From an uncultured Eubacteriales bacterium (lineage in GTDB: Bacteria; Bacillota; Clostridia; Oscillospirales; CAG-272): a DNA stretch of 64,000 bases. Of the stretch, positions 42,247 through 49,449 are shown piece after piece; the first letter of the stretch is position 1, and each line of letters begins with the position of its first letter. Below the pieces are notes generated by a model. That model did not search any database and had not been told where the DNA came from. It worked only from the letters and a program-made list of their open reading frames with translations. The stretch spans positions 62,001 to 126,000 of the forward strand of contig CAKRYT010000002.1 in NCBI GenBank assembly GCA_934432675.1. The letters are read 5' to 3'. The position numbers and the translations under genes are program-made.

Positions 42247-43458
42247 ATGAAATTTGTTGCGATCTTAGGGCTCGGCGTCGTCGGGCGGGGGACCGCCGAC
42301 CTCTTCCGGGAGAACGCCGCGGGTATCGCGAAACGGCTCGGGGAGGAGGTGCGCGTCAAATACGCGCTCGATATACGGGATATGCCCGAGTCACCCTATG
42401 CCGACCTGATCGTGCACTCGATCGACGTCATCACGGGGGACCCGGAGATCTCCGTCGTGGCAGAGTTGATGGGGGGGCTCCACCCCGCGTACGAGTACAC
42501 GAAGGCATGTCTCACCGCGGGGAAGAGCGTCGTAAGTTCCAACAAAGAACTGGTCGCGACCTACGGTGTCGAACTCCTTGCACTGGCAAAGGAGAAGGGC
42601 GTGCGGTACCTGTTTGAGGCATCGACGGGCGGGGCAATCCCCGTTATCTCACCGCTCGTGACCGACCTCGCCGCGAACGAGGTGACCGGTATCGCCGGGA
42701 TCCTGAACGGCACGACCAACTATATTCTCACGCGTATGTTCCGCGCGGGGGCGACCTTCGAGGGTGCACTCACCGAGGCACAGCAGAAGGGTTATGCCGA
42801 GCGCAATCCCGCGGCAGACGTTGAGGGAATCGATGCCTGCCGGAAAATCTGTATCCTCGCCGCCGGGGCGACCGGCATCCTGCCGGATGCCGCCCGCGTG
42901 CATACCGAAGGCATCACCGCCATCCGACAGCGCGACGTCCGCACGGCGGAGGCAAACGGCTATACCGTGCGCCTGCTCGGTCGGCTCGACATCTGCCCGT
43001 TCGGTACCTTTGTGCTCGTGGCACCCTTCCTCGTCCCCGCGTCCTGCCCGCTCTCCGCGGTGGAGGACGTCTTCAACGCCGTGCTCGTGCGATGCAACTA
43101 TGCGGGGGACGTCATGTTCTACGGGCGCGGTGCGGGGTCCCACCCGACCGCCTCCGCCGTCGCGGCGGACATCCTGTCCGTCTTCCGCGGGGATGCGAAA
43201 CAACAGACCTGGGTGGCGGGGGATGAAGGCTATCCCACCGATTTCCGTCTGTTCCGCGCCCGCCGCTATCTTGCCCTCACGGGCGTTGACCGCAACGCGG
43301 CACGCGTGGTGTGGTCGGATGCCGAGATCCTCGACGAGGGGGGCGACGAACTGACGCTCCTGACCCCCGAGATCTCCGAGCAGGAACTCGCGGACGATAT
43401 TGCGCGGCTCACGCCCCTCGGGGCGCGCTTGCAGGCGCACCTGCGCGTTTACGACTGA
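42247..43458 (+). CDS. hom: Homoserine dehydrogenase
   Basis: NAD(P)-dependent reduction of aspartate semialdehyde to homoserine in Thr/Met synthesis; 403 residues. It has the Rossmann motif ILGLGVVGRGTADLF, the catalytic-domain block STGGAIPVISPLVTDLAANEVTGIAGILNGTTNYIL, and AERNPAADVEGIDACRKICILA. The last 75-80 residues (RYLALTGVDRNAARVVW...) could be a divergent ACT regulatory domain. The ATG at 42247 has GGGGAG seven bases upstream. Its 3' end overlaps the convergent symporter gene by 50 bp. Confidence 0.95.
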   Translation: MKFVAILGLGVVGRGTADLFRENAAGIAKRLGEEVRVKYALDIRDMPESPYADLIVHSIDVITGDPEISVVAELMGGLHPAYEYTKACLTAGKSVVSSNKELVATYGVELLALAKEKGVRYLFEASTGGAIPVISPLVTDLAANEVTGIAGILNGTTNYILTRMFRAGATFEGALTEAQQKGYAERNPAADVEGIDACRKICILAAGATGILPDAARVHTEGITAIRQRDVRTAEANGYTVRLLGRLDICPFGTFVLVAPFLVPASCPLSAVEDVFNAVLVRCNYAGDVMFYGRGAGSHPTASAVAADILSVFRGDAKQQTWVAGDEGYPTDFRLFRARRYLALTGVDRNAARVVWSDAEILDEGGDELTLLTPEISEQELADDIARLTPLGARLQAHLRVYD

Positions 43459-44755
43459 CGAGCAATCCCCCTTCGGCAGACAGAGTGACCACTCTGTCTG
43501 CTTTTTTGATGAGCACGGCGAGATTGATGAGCGTCATGGCGGCGAGCAGAACGTCGATCGCCGAGAAAACGCTTTTCGGCGTGGAGATGCAGCCCACGAC
43601 AAGACCGCCGCAGTAGAGCAGGAGATAGGCGACGCGCACCGACGCGGCGGAGGTGAGGGCGCCGAGGCAGGAGAGCCCGTAGAATGCCCAGGAGAGCACC
43701 GTCGCGAAGGCGAAACCCGCGACGGAGACGGTGACGAGCGGCATCGCCGCCGCACCGAAGACGGTACCGACTGCCTCCGCCACGTAGGTGAAGGGGGCAT
43801 CCGCCGACCCGAGGACACCCGAGGTGAGGCAGGCGAGTGCCGTCAGCGTACAGACGACGACGGTATCGAGAAAGACCTCAAAGACACCGAACATTCCCTG
43901 TCCCGCCGGGGTGGAGCCTTCTGCCGTGATGTGTGCGAGGGGGGCGGTCCCGCACCCCGCCTCGTTGGACAGGAGCCCGCGCGCACAACCGACGCGCAGT
44001 GCGCCCGACGTGAAGAATCCCAAAAGCCCTCCCGCCCCCGCGGCGGGGGAGAAGGCATCACGCAGAATCGTGAGGCACGCCGCCCCGAGTGCCCCGCGAT
44101 GGACGAAGAGCACCGAGAGGCAAAGGGTCAAGTAGAGAACGGTGGAGAGCGGCACCAGAACGGCGCATACCCGACCGAGCAACGGGCGGCAGAAAAGGAG
44201 CAGGACGAGTGCCGCGATACACAGCGCGGTGCCCGAAATACCGGGCTCCGCGCCGAAAGTCACACGAAACGCCTCCCCGATGGCATTCCCCTGTAAAAGG
44301 CTCCCCTGAAACACGGAGCAGACGATGCAGAGCAGGGAAAAGAGCAGGGAGAGGGGACCGTGCCGCCGCCCGCGGGGACGCATATAGTAGGGGGCACCGC
44401 CCCGGTAGGTGCCCCCTGCCACCCGCTCCCGCGTGTCCATGGCGAGGGCGACCTCGGCGTACTTGACCGCCATCGCAAAAAAGGCGGCGACCAGCATCCA
44501 GAACACGGCCCCCGCCCCGCCGACCAGGATGGCAAGGGCGACCCCCGTAATATTGCCGACTCCCATGGTCCCCCCGAGGGCGAGGCACACGGCGGTAAAC
44601 GCCTGCCACGGTTGCTTACCGCCGTACAGGGTACGGAGGGAGCGGAACGGGTGAAGGCAGAAAAAGAAACGCAGGCGGACGAGAAAGTAGCCGCCGACGG
44701 CGAAGAGTGCCGCCGGTACGGCGGGCGCGAGAATGCGGTTATACAGGAATTCCAT
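43409..44755 (-). CDS. Sodium:alanine/glycine symporter (AGCS family)
   Basis: 448 residues and about 10-11 hydrophobic segments. AGCS signatures are visible: ALGGTMGVGNITGVALAILVGGAGAVFWML, GGTYRGGAPYYM, and LLSNEAGCGTAPLAHITAE. It imports alanine or glycine with Na+, which fits a sodium-type ATP synthase in the same genome. The ATG at 44755 is chosen because GAGGGGGG lies just upstream and helix 1 follows. The C-terminal about 30 codons are antisense to the hom 3' end and include the hom terminator. Confidence 0.9.
   Translation of the reverse strand: MEFLYNRILAPAVPAALFAVGGYFLVRLRFFFCLHPFRSLRTLYGGKQPWQAFTAVCLALGGTMGVGNITGVALAILVGGAGAVFWMLVAAFFAMAVKYAEVALAMDTRERVAGGTYRGGAPYYMRPRGRRHGPLSLLFSLLCIVCSVFQGSLLQGNAIGEAFRVTFGAEPGISGTALCIAALVLLLFCRPLLGRVCAVLVPLSTVLYLTLCLSVLFVHRGALGAACLTILRDAFSPAAGAGGLLGFFTSGALRVGCARGLLSNEAGCGTAPLAHITAEGSTPAGQGMFGVFEVFLDTVVVCTLTALACLTSGVLGSADAPFTYVAEAVGTVFGAAAMPLVTVSVAGFAFATVLSWAFYGLSCLGALTSAASVRVAYLLLYCGGLVVGCISTPKSVFSAIDVLLAAMTLINLAVLIKKADRVVTLSAEGGLLVSRKRAGAPASAPRGA
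43476..43507 (+). terminator. Terminator of hom, inside the opposing symporter gene
   Basis: GCAGACAGAGT (43476-43486) pairs perfectly with ACTCTGTCTGC (43491-43501), followed by TTTTTT. On the minus strand the same bases encode the symporter residues KKADRVVTLSA. Confidence 0.88.
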
Positions 44756-44762
44756 CAGAAAA

Positions 44763-44800
44763 GCCCCCCTCTTACCAAAAGGTATGAGGGGGGACTTTTT
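44763..44800 (-). promoter_or_regulatory. Hairpin covering the symporter ribosome-binding site
   Basis: A 14-bp stem (44763-44776 with 44781-44795, one interruption) lies 8 bp before the symporter ATG. In the minus-strand mRNA its 3' arm is the GAGGGGGG Shine-Dalgarno sequence, and CTTTT follows. It could terminate typA transcription, mask the ribosome site, or both. On the plus strand it has the form of a terminator with TTTTT at 44796-44800. Confidence 0.65.
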
Positions 44801-44928
44801 CATATGAGAGGGGCGGTACCCGCCGATGCGGCGGTGTTCCGTCAATCTCGCTTGTGTCAAAGGAGCGTCGTTTTCCGCCGATGCGCGTTTTCGTCGTCGG
44901 TGCGGCGAATCTTTCGCCTTGGGTCGGG

Positions 44929-46758
44929 TTATGCCTGCGTCTTCTTTGCCGCCTGCGCTTTGAGGCGGAGGGGGGTCGAGAGGATACGCTTGCGGAGGCG
45001 GATGGACTTCGGCGTGACCTCAATGAGTTCATCGTCCGCAATCATCTCAATCGCCTCTTCCAGCGAGGGCTGGTGCGGGGTGATGAGCGTCAGTGCCTCG
45101 TCCGCACCCGTCGAGCGGACGGCGGTCAGATGTTTCTTTTTGCAGACGTTGACGGCGATGTCACCCGGTTTGGGGTTCTGCCCGACGATCATCCCCTCGT
45201 AGACGGGGGTGGCGGGCCCGATGAAGAGCGGACCTCTGTCCTGCGAATAGTAGAGCCCGTAGGAGGTCGTCTCACCCGTCTCGCTCGCGACGAGCGACCC
45301 GGTGAAACGCATGGTGATGTTCCCGCGGTAGGGGGCGTAGCCGTCAAAGACGGAGTTGAGGATGCCCTCGCCGCGCGTCGCGGTCATGAATTCGCTGCGG
45401 TAGCCGAAGAGGCATCTCGTCGGGATGCGGTAGATGAGACGCTGCCGCGTGCCGCGCAGCTGCATATCTTGCAGTTCCCCTTTGCGGGAGCCGAGCTTCT
45501 CCATGACCGTCCCCATATATTCTTCGGGGACGTCGATGGTGACGAGTTCCATCGGCTCGCACTTTTCGCCGTCGATCTCGGTGTACAGAACGGTCGGGTT
45601 GGAGCAGGTCAGTTCGTACCCCTCGCGGCGCATACTTTCAATCAGGACGGAGAGGTGCATCTCACCGCGCCCCGCAACGCGGAAGCTGTCCGTCGTATCG
45701 CCGTCCGTGACGCGCAGGGACACGTCGCGGAGCAGTTCGCGATACAGACGCTCGCGCAGGTGACGGGAGGTGACGAATTTGCCCTCTTTGCCGGCAAAGG
45801 GCGAATCGTTGACCGAGAAGGTCATTTCCATCGTCGGCTCGGAGACCTTGACGAATTCCAGCGGTTCGACCGCGCTCGGCGCGCAGACGGTATCGCCGAT
45901 GTTGATGTCCTCCGCACCGGAGAAGGCGACGATGTCGCCCATCTTTGCCTCGGGCACCTGTACGCGGTCCAGACCGTCGAACTGGTAGATGGTGATGATC
46001 TTGGCGCGACGGGGGGCGGCGGTCGAATGGTAGTTGGTAATCATGATGTCCTGGTTTTGCTTCATGGTACCGCGTTCGATGCGGCCGATGCCGATACGCC
46101 CGACGAAGTTGTTATAGTCAATGCAGGAAACAAGTGCCTGCATCGGGGCGTCGATATCGCCCTCCGGCGCGGGGATGTAATCCAGGATCGTCTCAAAGAG
46201 CGGGACGAGGTCGGTGCCGGGTACGCGGTAGTCGCGGGAGGCGGTACCGTCTCTGCCGGAGCAGTAGAGAATCGGGGAGTCCAGCTGTTCATCCGAGGCG
46301 TTCAGTTCCATCAGCAGTTCCAGCACCTCGTCCTCGATCTCGGAGAGGCGGGCGTCGGGTCGGTCGATCTTGTTGACGACGACGATGACGCGGTGGTTGA
46401 GTGCCAGCGCGTGTTCCAGGACGAAACGCGTCTGCGGCATCGGACCCTCCGCCGCATCAACGAGCAGGATAACGCCGTTGACCATTTTGAGGACACGCTC
46501 CACCTCGCCGCCAAAGTCGGCGTGGCCGGGGGTATCGACGATGTTGATCTTGACGCCTTTATAGTGGACGGCGGTGTTCTTGGCGAGGATGGTGATGCCG
46601 CGCTCGCGCTCCTGGTCGTTCGAGTCCATGACGCAGGTCGTGACTTCCTGGTTCTCGCGGTAGACGCCCCCCTGTTTGAGCAGTGCATCGACGAGTGTCG
46701 TCTTGCCGTGGTCAACGTGGGCGATAATGGCGATGTTACGCAAATCCTCTCTTTTCAC
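44929..46758 (-). CDS. typA: Translational GTPase TypA/BipA
   Basis: Ribosome-associated GTPase involved in 50S assembly and stress growth; 609 residues. G1 is AHVDHGKTTLVD, G2 RERGITI, G3 DTPGHADFGGEVERVL, G4 NKIDRPDAR, followed by EF-G-like domains and the BipA-specific C-terminal region. The start is GTG at 46758, supported by AGAGGT upstream and the conserved REDLRNIAIIAHVDHGK; no ATG gives a complete protein. Confidence 0.97.
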   Translation of the reverse strand: MKREDLRNIAIIAHVDHGKTTLVDALLKQGGVYRENQEVTTCVMDSNDQERERGITILAKNTAVHYKGVKINIVDTPGHADFGGEVERVLKMVNGVILLVDAAEGPMPQTRFVLEHALALNHRVIVVVNKIDRPDARLSEIEDEVLELLMELNASDEQLDSPILYCSGRDGTASRDYRVPGTDLVPLFETILDYIPAPEGDIDAPMQALVSCIDYNNFVGRIGIGRIERGTMKQNQDIMITNYHSTAAPRRAKIITIYQFDGLDRVQVPEAKMGDIVAFSGAEDINIGDTVCAPSAVEPLEFVKVSEPTMEMTFSVNDSPFAGKEGKFVTSRHLRERLYRELLRDVSLRVTDGDTTDSFRVAGRGEMHLSVLIESMRREGYELTCSNPTVLYTEIDGEKCEPMELVTIDVPEEYMGTVMEKLGSRKGELQDMQLRGTRQRLIYRIPTRCLFGYRSEFMTATRGEGILNSVFDGYAPYRGNITMRFTGSLVASETGETTSYGLYYSQDRGPLFIGPATPVYEGMIVGQNPKPGDIAVNVCKKKHLTAVRSTGADEALTLITPHQPSLEEAIEMIADDELIEVTPKSIRLRKRILSTPLRLKAQAAKKTQA

Positions 46759-46814
46759 CGTAATACCTCTTTCTTATATAGAAAAATAGCCTCTTTCATT
46801 TTTTCAACTTTACC

Positions 46815-46842
46815 AGTATAGCATATTTCACAAAAAAAGCAA
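46815..46842 (-). promoter_or_regulatory. Promoter of typA
   Basis: Minus strand: TTGCTT at 46842-46837, 16-base spacer ending in TGC (extended -10), TATACT at 46820-46815. Confidence 0.72.
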
Positions 46843-46937
46843 GATTTTTTTGTTGCGTGGCGCAAAAAAAGCGCGAGGGGAGAAAGATGTCGTCCGGGGT
46901 GTGTGCAGGGGACGGTCCGACGGGAGGCGGGGGTGGC

Positions 46938-46966
46938 TTGACGGGGAGCGGAGGGCGTGATAAGAT
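46938..46966 (+). promoter_or_regulatory. Promoter of thiN
   Basis: TTGACG at 46938-46943, 17-base spacer, TAAGAT at 46961-46966, 20 bp before the start codon. Confidence 0.65.
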
Positions 46967-46985
46967 GGGGAAAAGGAGATACGCT

Positions 46986-47621
46986 ATGGTTTGTTATGTG
47001 ATCGGTGCGGGGGAGACTCCCTCGGACCCGCCGCGCCCCGGCGCGGGGGATCTCGTGATCGCGGCGGACGCGGGGCTGACGCACGCGCACACGCTCGGAA
47101 TGACTCCCGCGCTCACGGTCGGGGATTTTGATTCGCTCGGGCATCTGCCGGAGGGTGGGGAGACCGTTCGTCTGCCCGTCGAAAAAGACGATACGGACAT
47201 GGCGGCGGCGATCGGCGTCGGGCGCGGGCGCGGGTACCGCCGGTTTTACCTTCTCGGTGGGACGGGCGGGCGACCCGACCACACCTACGCGAACTACCAG
47301 CTCCTCGCCGACTGCGCGCGGCGAGGCGAGGAGGCGATCCTCTTCGGCGTCGGTTTCCGCGCGGCGGCGATCGCCGACGGGGCGCGCCTGACTTTCCCCG
47401 CGGACGCCACGGGGACGCTCTCGGTCTTTTCCGCCTGCGGGGAGGCGACGGGCGTCTCGGAGAGGGGCGTTTATTATCCGCTCTCGGGTGCGACGCTCTC
47501 CGGAACCTTCCCGCTCGGGGTGTCCAATCACTTCCTGCCCGGGGAGGCGGCGGAGATTTCGGTCGGGGCGGGGGTGCTGCTCGTTTTCTTCGAGGGAAAT
47601 ATTTTGCCCGAATTCTCTTGA
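46986..47621 (+). CDS. thiN: Thiamine pyrophosphokinase
   Basis: Converts thiamine to thiamine diphosphate with ATP; 211 residues. VIAADAGLTHAHTLGMTPALTVGDFDSLG, EKDDTDMAAAI and the GGTGGRPDHTYANYQLL block form the family catalytic site, and the C-terminal GVSNHF closes the thiamine pocket. The ATG at 46986 has AAAGGAG eight bases upstream; earlier in-frame starts give a Gly-rich stretch without homology. It directly precedes the TPP riboswitch and ThiT, giving a thiamine salvage locus. Confidence 0.93.
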   Translation: MVCYVIGAGETPSDPPRPGAGDLVIAADAGLTHAHTLGMTPALTVGDFDSLGHLPEGGETVRLPVEKDDTDMAAAIGVGRGRGYRRFYLLGGTGGRPDHTYANYQLLADCARRGEEAILFGVGFRAAAIADGARLTFPADATGTLSVFSACGEATGVSERGVYYPLSGATLSGTFPLGVSNHFLPGEAAEISVGAGVLLVFFEGNILPEFS

Positions 47622-47645
47622 CAACCGTCGAAAAAATGCTACAAT
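47618..47645 (+). promoter_or_regulatory. Promoter of the TPP riboswitch-thiT unit
   Basis: TTGACA at 47618-47623, 16-base spacer, TACAAT at 47640-47645. The -35 overlaps the thiN stop codon. Confidence 0.78.
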
Positions 47646-47669
47646 AGACCCAGCCAAACAGAATTGAAT

Positions 47670-47756
47670 ATGGAACAGGGGTGCCGCAAGGCTGAGACGG
47701 GCACAAGTCCGAACCCTCGTACCTGATACGGGTCATACCGTCGTAGGAAGTTGCAT
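47670..47756 (+). promoter_or_regulatory. TPP riboswitch (THI element)
   Basis: The aptamer core is clear: GGGGTGCC, GCTGAGACGG, ACCTGATACGGGTCATACC and GTCGTAGGAAG in the standard order and spacing. P1 is ATGGAAC (47670-47676) with GTTGCAT (47750-47756). It controls thiT through the terminator that follows. Confidence 0.96.
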
Positions 47757-47775
47757 TTCACCAGATATGAAATTG

Positions 47776-47811
47776 ATTGCCCCACGAGGTTCTGTGGGGC
47801 AATTTTATTTT
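47776..47811 (+). terminator. Riboswitch-controlled terminator before thiT
   Basis: ATTGCCCCAC (47776-47785) pairs with GTGGGGCAAT (47794-47803), followed by TTTATTTT; the thiT ribosome site AGGAGGTG comes next. Thiamine diphosphate binding should favour termination. Confidence 0.9.
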
Positions 47812-47823
47812 AGGAGGTGTGTC

Positions 47824-48678
47824 ATGGAACACACGAAAACACGCAAACTGGTGGAAAGTGCCATCATGATCGCGCTTGCCACCGTCCTCAGTCTCTTAAA
47901 ACTCGCGGACCTGCCCTACGGCGGGTCGGTCACGCTCGCCTCCATGTTGCCGATCGCGCTCATCGCCTACCGCAACGGGCTCGGCTGGGGGCTCGGGAGC
48001 GGGCTCGCCTACGGCGTGCTGCAACAGTTGCTCGGGCTCAAAACCCTGACCTACGTGACCGGTGCCTCGTCGGTCATCGCCGTCATCTTCCTCGATTATC
48101 TCCTCGCGTTCGGTGTTATCGGCTTCGCCGGTGTATTCCGCAAGACGACGTTGCCGCAGGCGGGGTCGCTCACCCTCGGGGTCGTCCTTGCCTGTATGCT
48201 CCGGTACGTTTGCCACGTGATCTCCGGGGCGACCGTCTGGGCAGGGCTCTCCATCCCGACGACGGCGGCACTCGGCTACTCCTTTGCTTACAACGCCACT
48301 TATATGATCCCCGAGACGATCGTCACGGCACTCGCCGCCTTCTACCTTGCGTCGCTTCTCGATTTCCGTGAAGTGGAGATCCGCCGCATCACCGGCGAGA
48401 AGTTCGGCATCGGCGAATATATGATCCTCGGCGGCTCTTTCGTTCTGCTTGCCGGCATGATTTACGATGTGGTCGCTCTGTTCTCGCATATGCAGGATCC
48501 CGACACGGGGAATTTCGCCATCACGCTCATCGGGACGAGCGGTATCTGGCTCCCCGTCCTCATCGTCAGTGCCGTCGTTGCCGTCGTCTTTACCGTTTTC
48601 CTGCTCGTCGGGCTGAAAATGCGGGCGCGTCGGGGAGAGGGTAAAGACGGTACCGATACCCTTGACAAGCAGGCATAA
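47824..48678 (+). CDS. thiT: Thiamine transporter ThiT (ECF S component), long form
   Basis: Substrate-binding membrane subunit of an energy-coupling-factor thiamine importer. SVTLASMLPIALIAYRNGLGWGLGSGLAYGVLQQLL and CHVISGATVWAG match ThiT. At 284 residues it is roughly 90 longer than usual; the extra part (about 200-284) adds two hydrophobic segments (YMILGGSFVLLAGMIYDVVALF and WLPVLIVSAVVAVVFTVFLLVGL). The ATG at 47824 lies six bases after GGAGGTG. The TPP riboswitch upstream confirms the substrate. The ECF ATPase and T subunits are elsewhere. Confidence 0.93.
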   Translation: MEHTKTRKLVESAIMIALATVLSLLKLADLPYGGSVTLASMLPIALIAYRNGLGWGLGSGLAYGVLQQLLGLKTLTYVTGASSVIAVIFLDYLLAFGVIGFAGVFRKTTLPQAGSLTLGVVLACMLRYVCHVISGATVWAGLSIPTTAALGYSFAYNATYMIPETIVTALAAFYLASLLDFREVEIRRITGEKFGIGEYMILGGSFVLLAGMIYDVVALFSHMQDPDTGNFAITLIGTSGIWLPVLIVSAVVAVVFTVFLLVGLKMRARRGEGKDGTDTLDKQA

Positions 48679-48690
48679 AACGGCTATAAT
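48662..48690 (+). promoter_or_regulatory. Consensus promoter of rnpB
   Basis: TTGACA at 48662-48667, exactly 17 bases, TATAAT at 48685-48690: full consensus. It overlaps the thiT stop codon, so the RNA is transcribed independently. Confidence 0.92.
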
Positions 48691-48695
48691 CACAG

Positions 48696-49077
48696 GCGGA
48701 ACCAGACGGTGCAGTCGCGCGGTATCATGCCGAAAGGTCGTACCGTGAGGAAAGTCCGGGCTTCATAGGGAAGGATAACGGATAACATCCGCCGAGGGTA
48801 ACCTCCGGGAGAGTGCAACAGAAATATACCGCCGCGCAAGCGGTAAGGGTGGAAAGGCGAGGTAAGAGCTCACCACGCTCTGTGGTAACACAGAGGGTCT
48901 GTAAACCCTATCCGAAGCAACGCCTACGGGAGAGCGGAAACGCTACGGTCCCCGCCGGAATCCTGTTGGCGGCAGGGGTGCTCTGCACCCTGAACATATC
49001 GGTAACGGTATGTGAAGATAGATGACTGCGGCTCGCGCAAGCGTCCACAGAACCCGGCTTACAAGTCTGATTCCTCT
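48696..49077 (+). ncRNA. rnpB: RNase P RNA, bacterial class A
   Basis: Catalytic RNA of RNase P, which trims tRNA 5' ends. The conserved landmarks occur in order: GAGGAAAGTCCGGGCT, AGGGTAA, GAGAGTGCAACAGAAA, GTAAGAGCTCACC, GATAGATGACTGC and ACAGAACCCGGCTTA. P1 pairs GGAACCAGAC (48698-48707) with GTCTGATTCC (49065-49074) with one mismatch. The ends are estimates from P1 and the promoter. Confidence 0.96.
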
Positions 49078-49105
49078 TCCGTTTTCCGCGCGGCTCCGCC
49101 GCCGT

Positions 49106-49148
49106 GACCCGCCGCGGGGCGTTTCTCCCCGCGGCGGGTCTTCGTTTT
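49106..49148 (+). terminator. Terminator of rnpB
   Basis: GACCCGCCGCGGGG (49106-49119) pairs perfectly with 49127-49140, followed by TTCGTTTT. Confidence 0.9.
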
Positions 49149-49205
49149 GTGTCAATTTGCGAAAAACGGGGAGAAATTCCCTCTCGGATTCGGGAAAAAC
49201 GGCAG

Positions 49206-49235
49206 TTGACAGAGGGTGTCGGAATCCGCTATAAT
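49206..49235 (+). promoter_or_regulatory. Promoter of the leader ORF and adenine deaminase
   Basis: TTGACA at 49206-49211, 18-base spacer, TATAAT at 49230-49235. It leaves a leader of about 210 bases before ade. Confidence 0.8.
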
Positions 49236-49263
49236 AACGCTGTTGAAACGGGGAGGGATTCAC

Positions 49264-49380
49264 ATGAGACAGTCTTTTTCGATGTGCCGCCTGCGGCGGT
49301 CTGTCCGCAGCTCTTGCCCGAAGTGCGCGCCCGCGTGCCTTTGCGCCCGCACCGCCTCCCGCTCTGTGTCCGTTTTGTGA
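49264..49380 (+). CDS. Small Cys/Arg/Ser-rich leader ORF upstream of ade
   Basis: A 38-codon frame beginning MRQSFSMCRLRRSVR and ending SVSVL, with GGGAGGG six bases before the ATG. It contains five cysteines, all TGC (codons 8, 18, 21, 25, 27; core CPKCAPACLC), seven arginines and eight serines. The promoter is 28 bp upstream and the TGA ends exactly where a terminator hairpin begins. It may be an attenuation leader peptide or a tiny metal-binding protein; no homolog is recognised and chance is possible in GC-rich DNA. Confidence 0.5.
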   Translation: MRQSFSMCRLRRSVRSSCPKCAPACLCARTASRSVSVL

Positions 49381-49411
49381 AGTGCCGCCGCCGCGGCACT
49401 TTCTCTTTTTA
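49380..49411 (+). terminator. Terminator/attenuator between the leader ORF and ade
   Basis: AAGTGCCGC (49380-49388) pairs perfectly with GCGGCACTT (49393-49401), followed by TCTCTTTTT. No promoter is seen between this hairpin and ade at 49450, so ade should depend on read-through. Confidence 0.8.
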
Positions 49412-49449
49412 TCCGAACAATGCTCGTCTAAATTAAAAGGGGGTCCATT

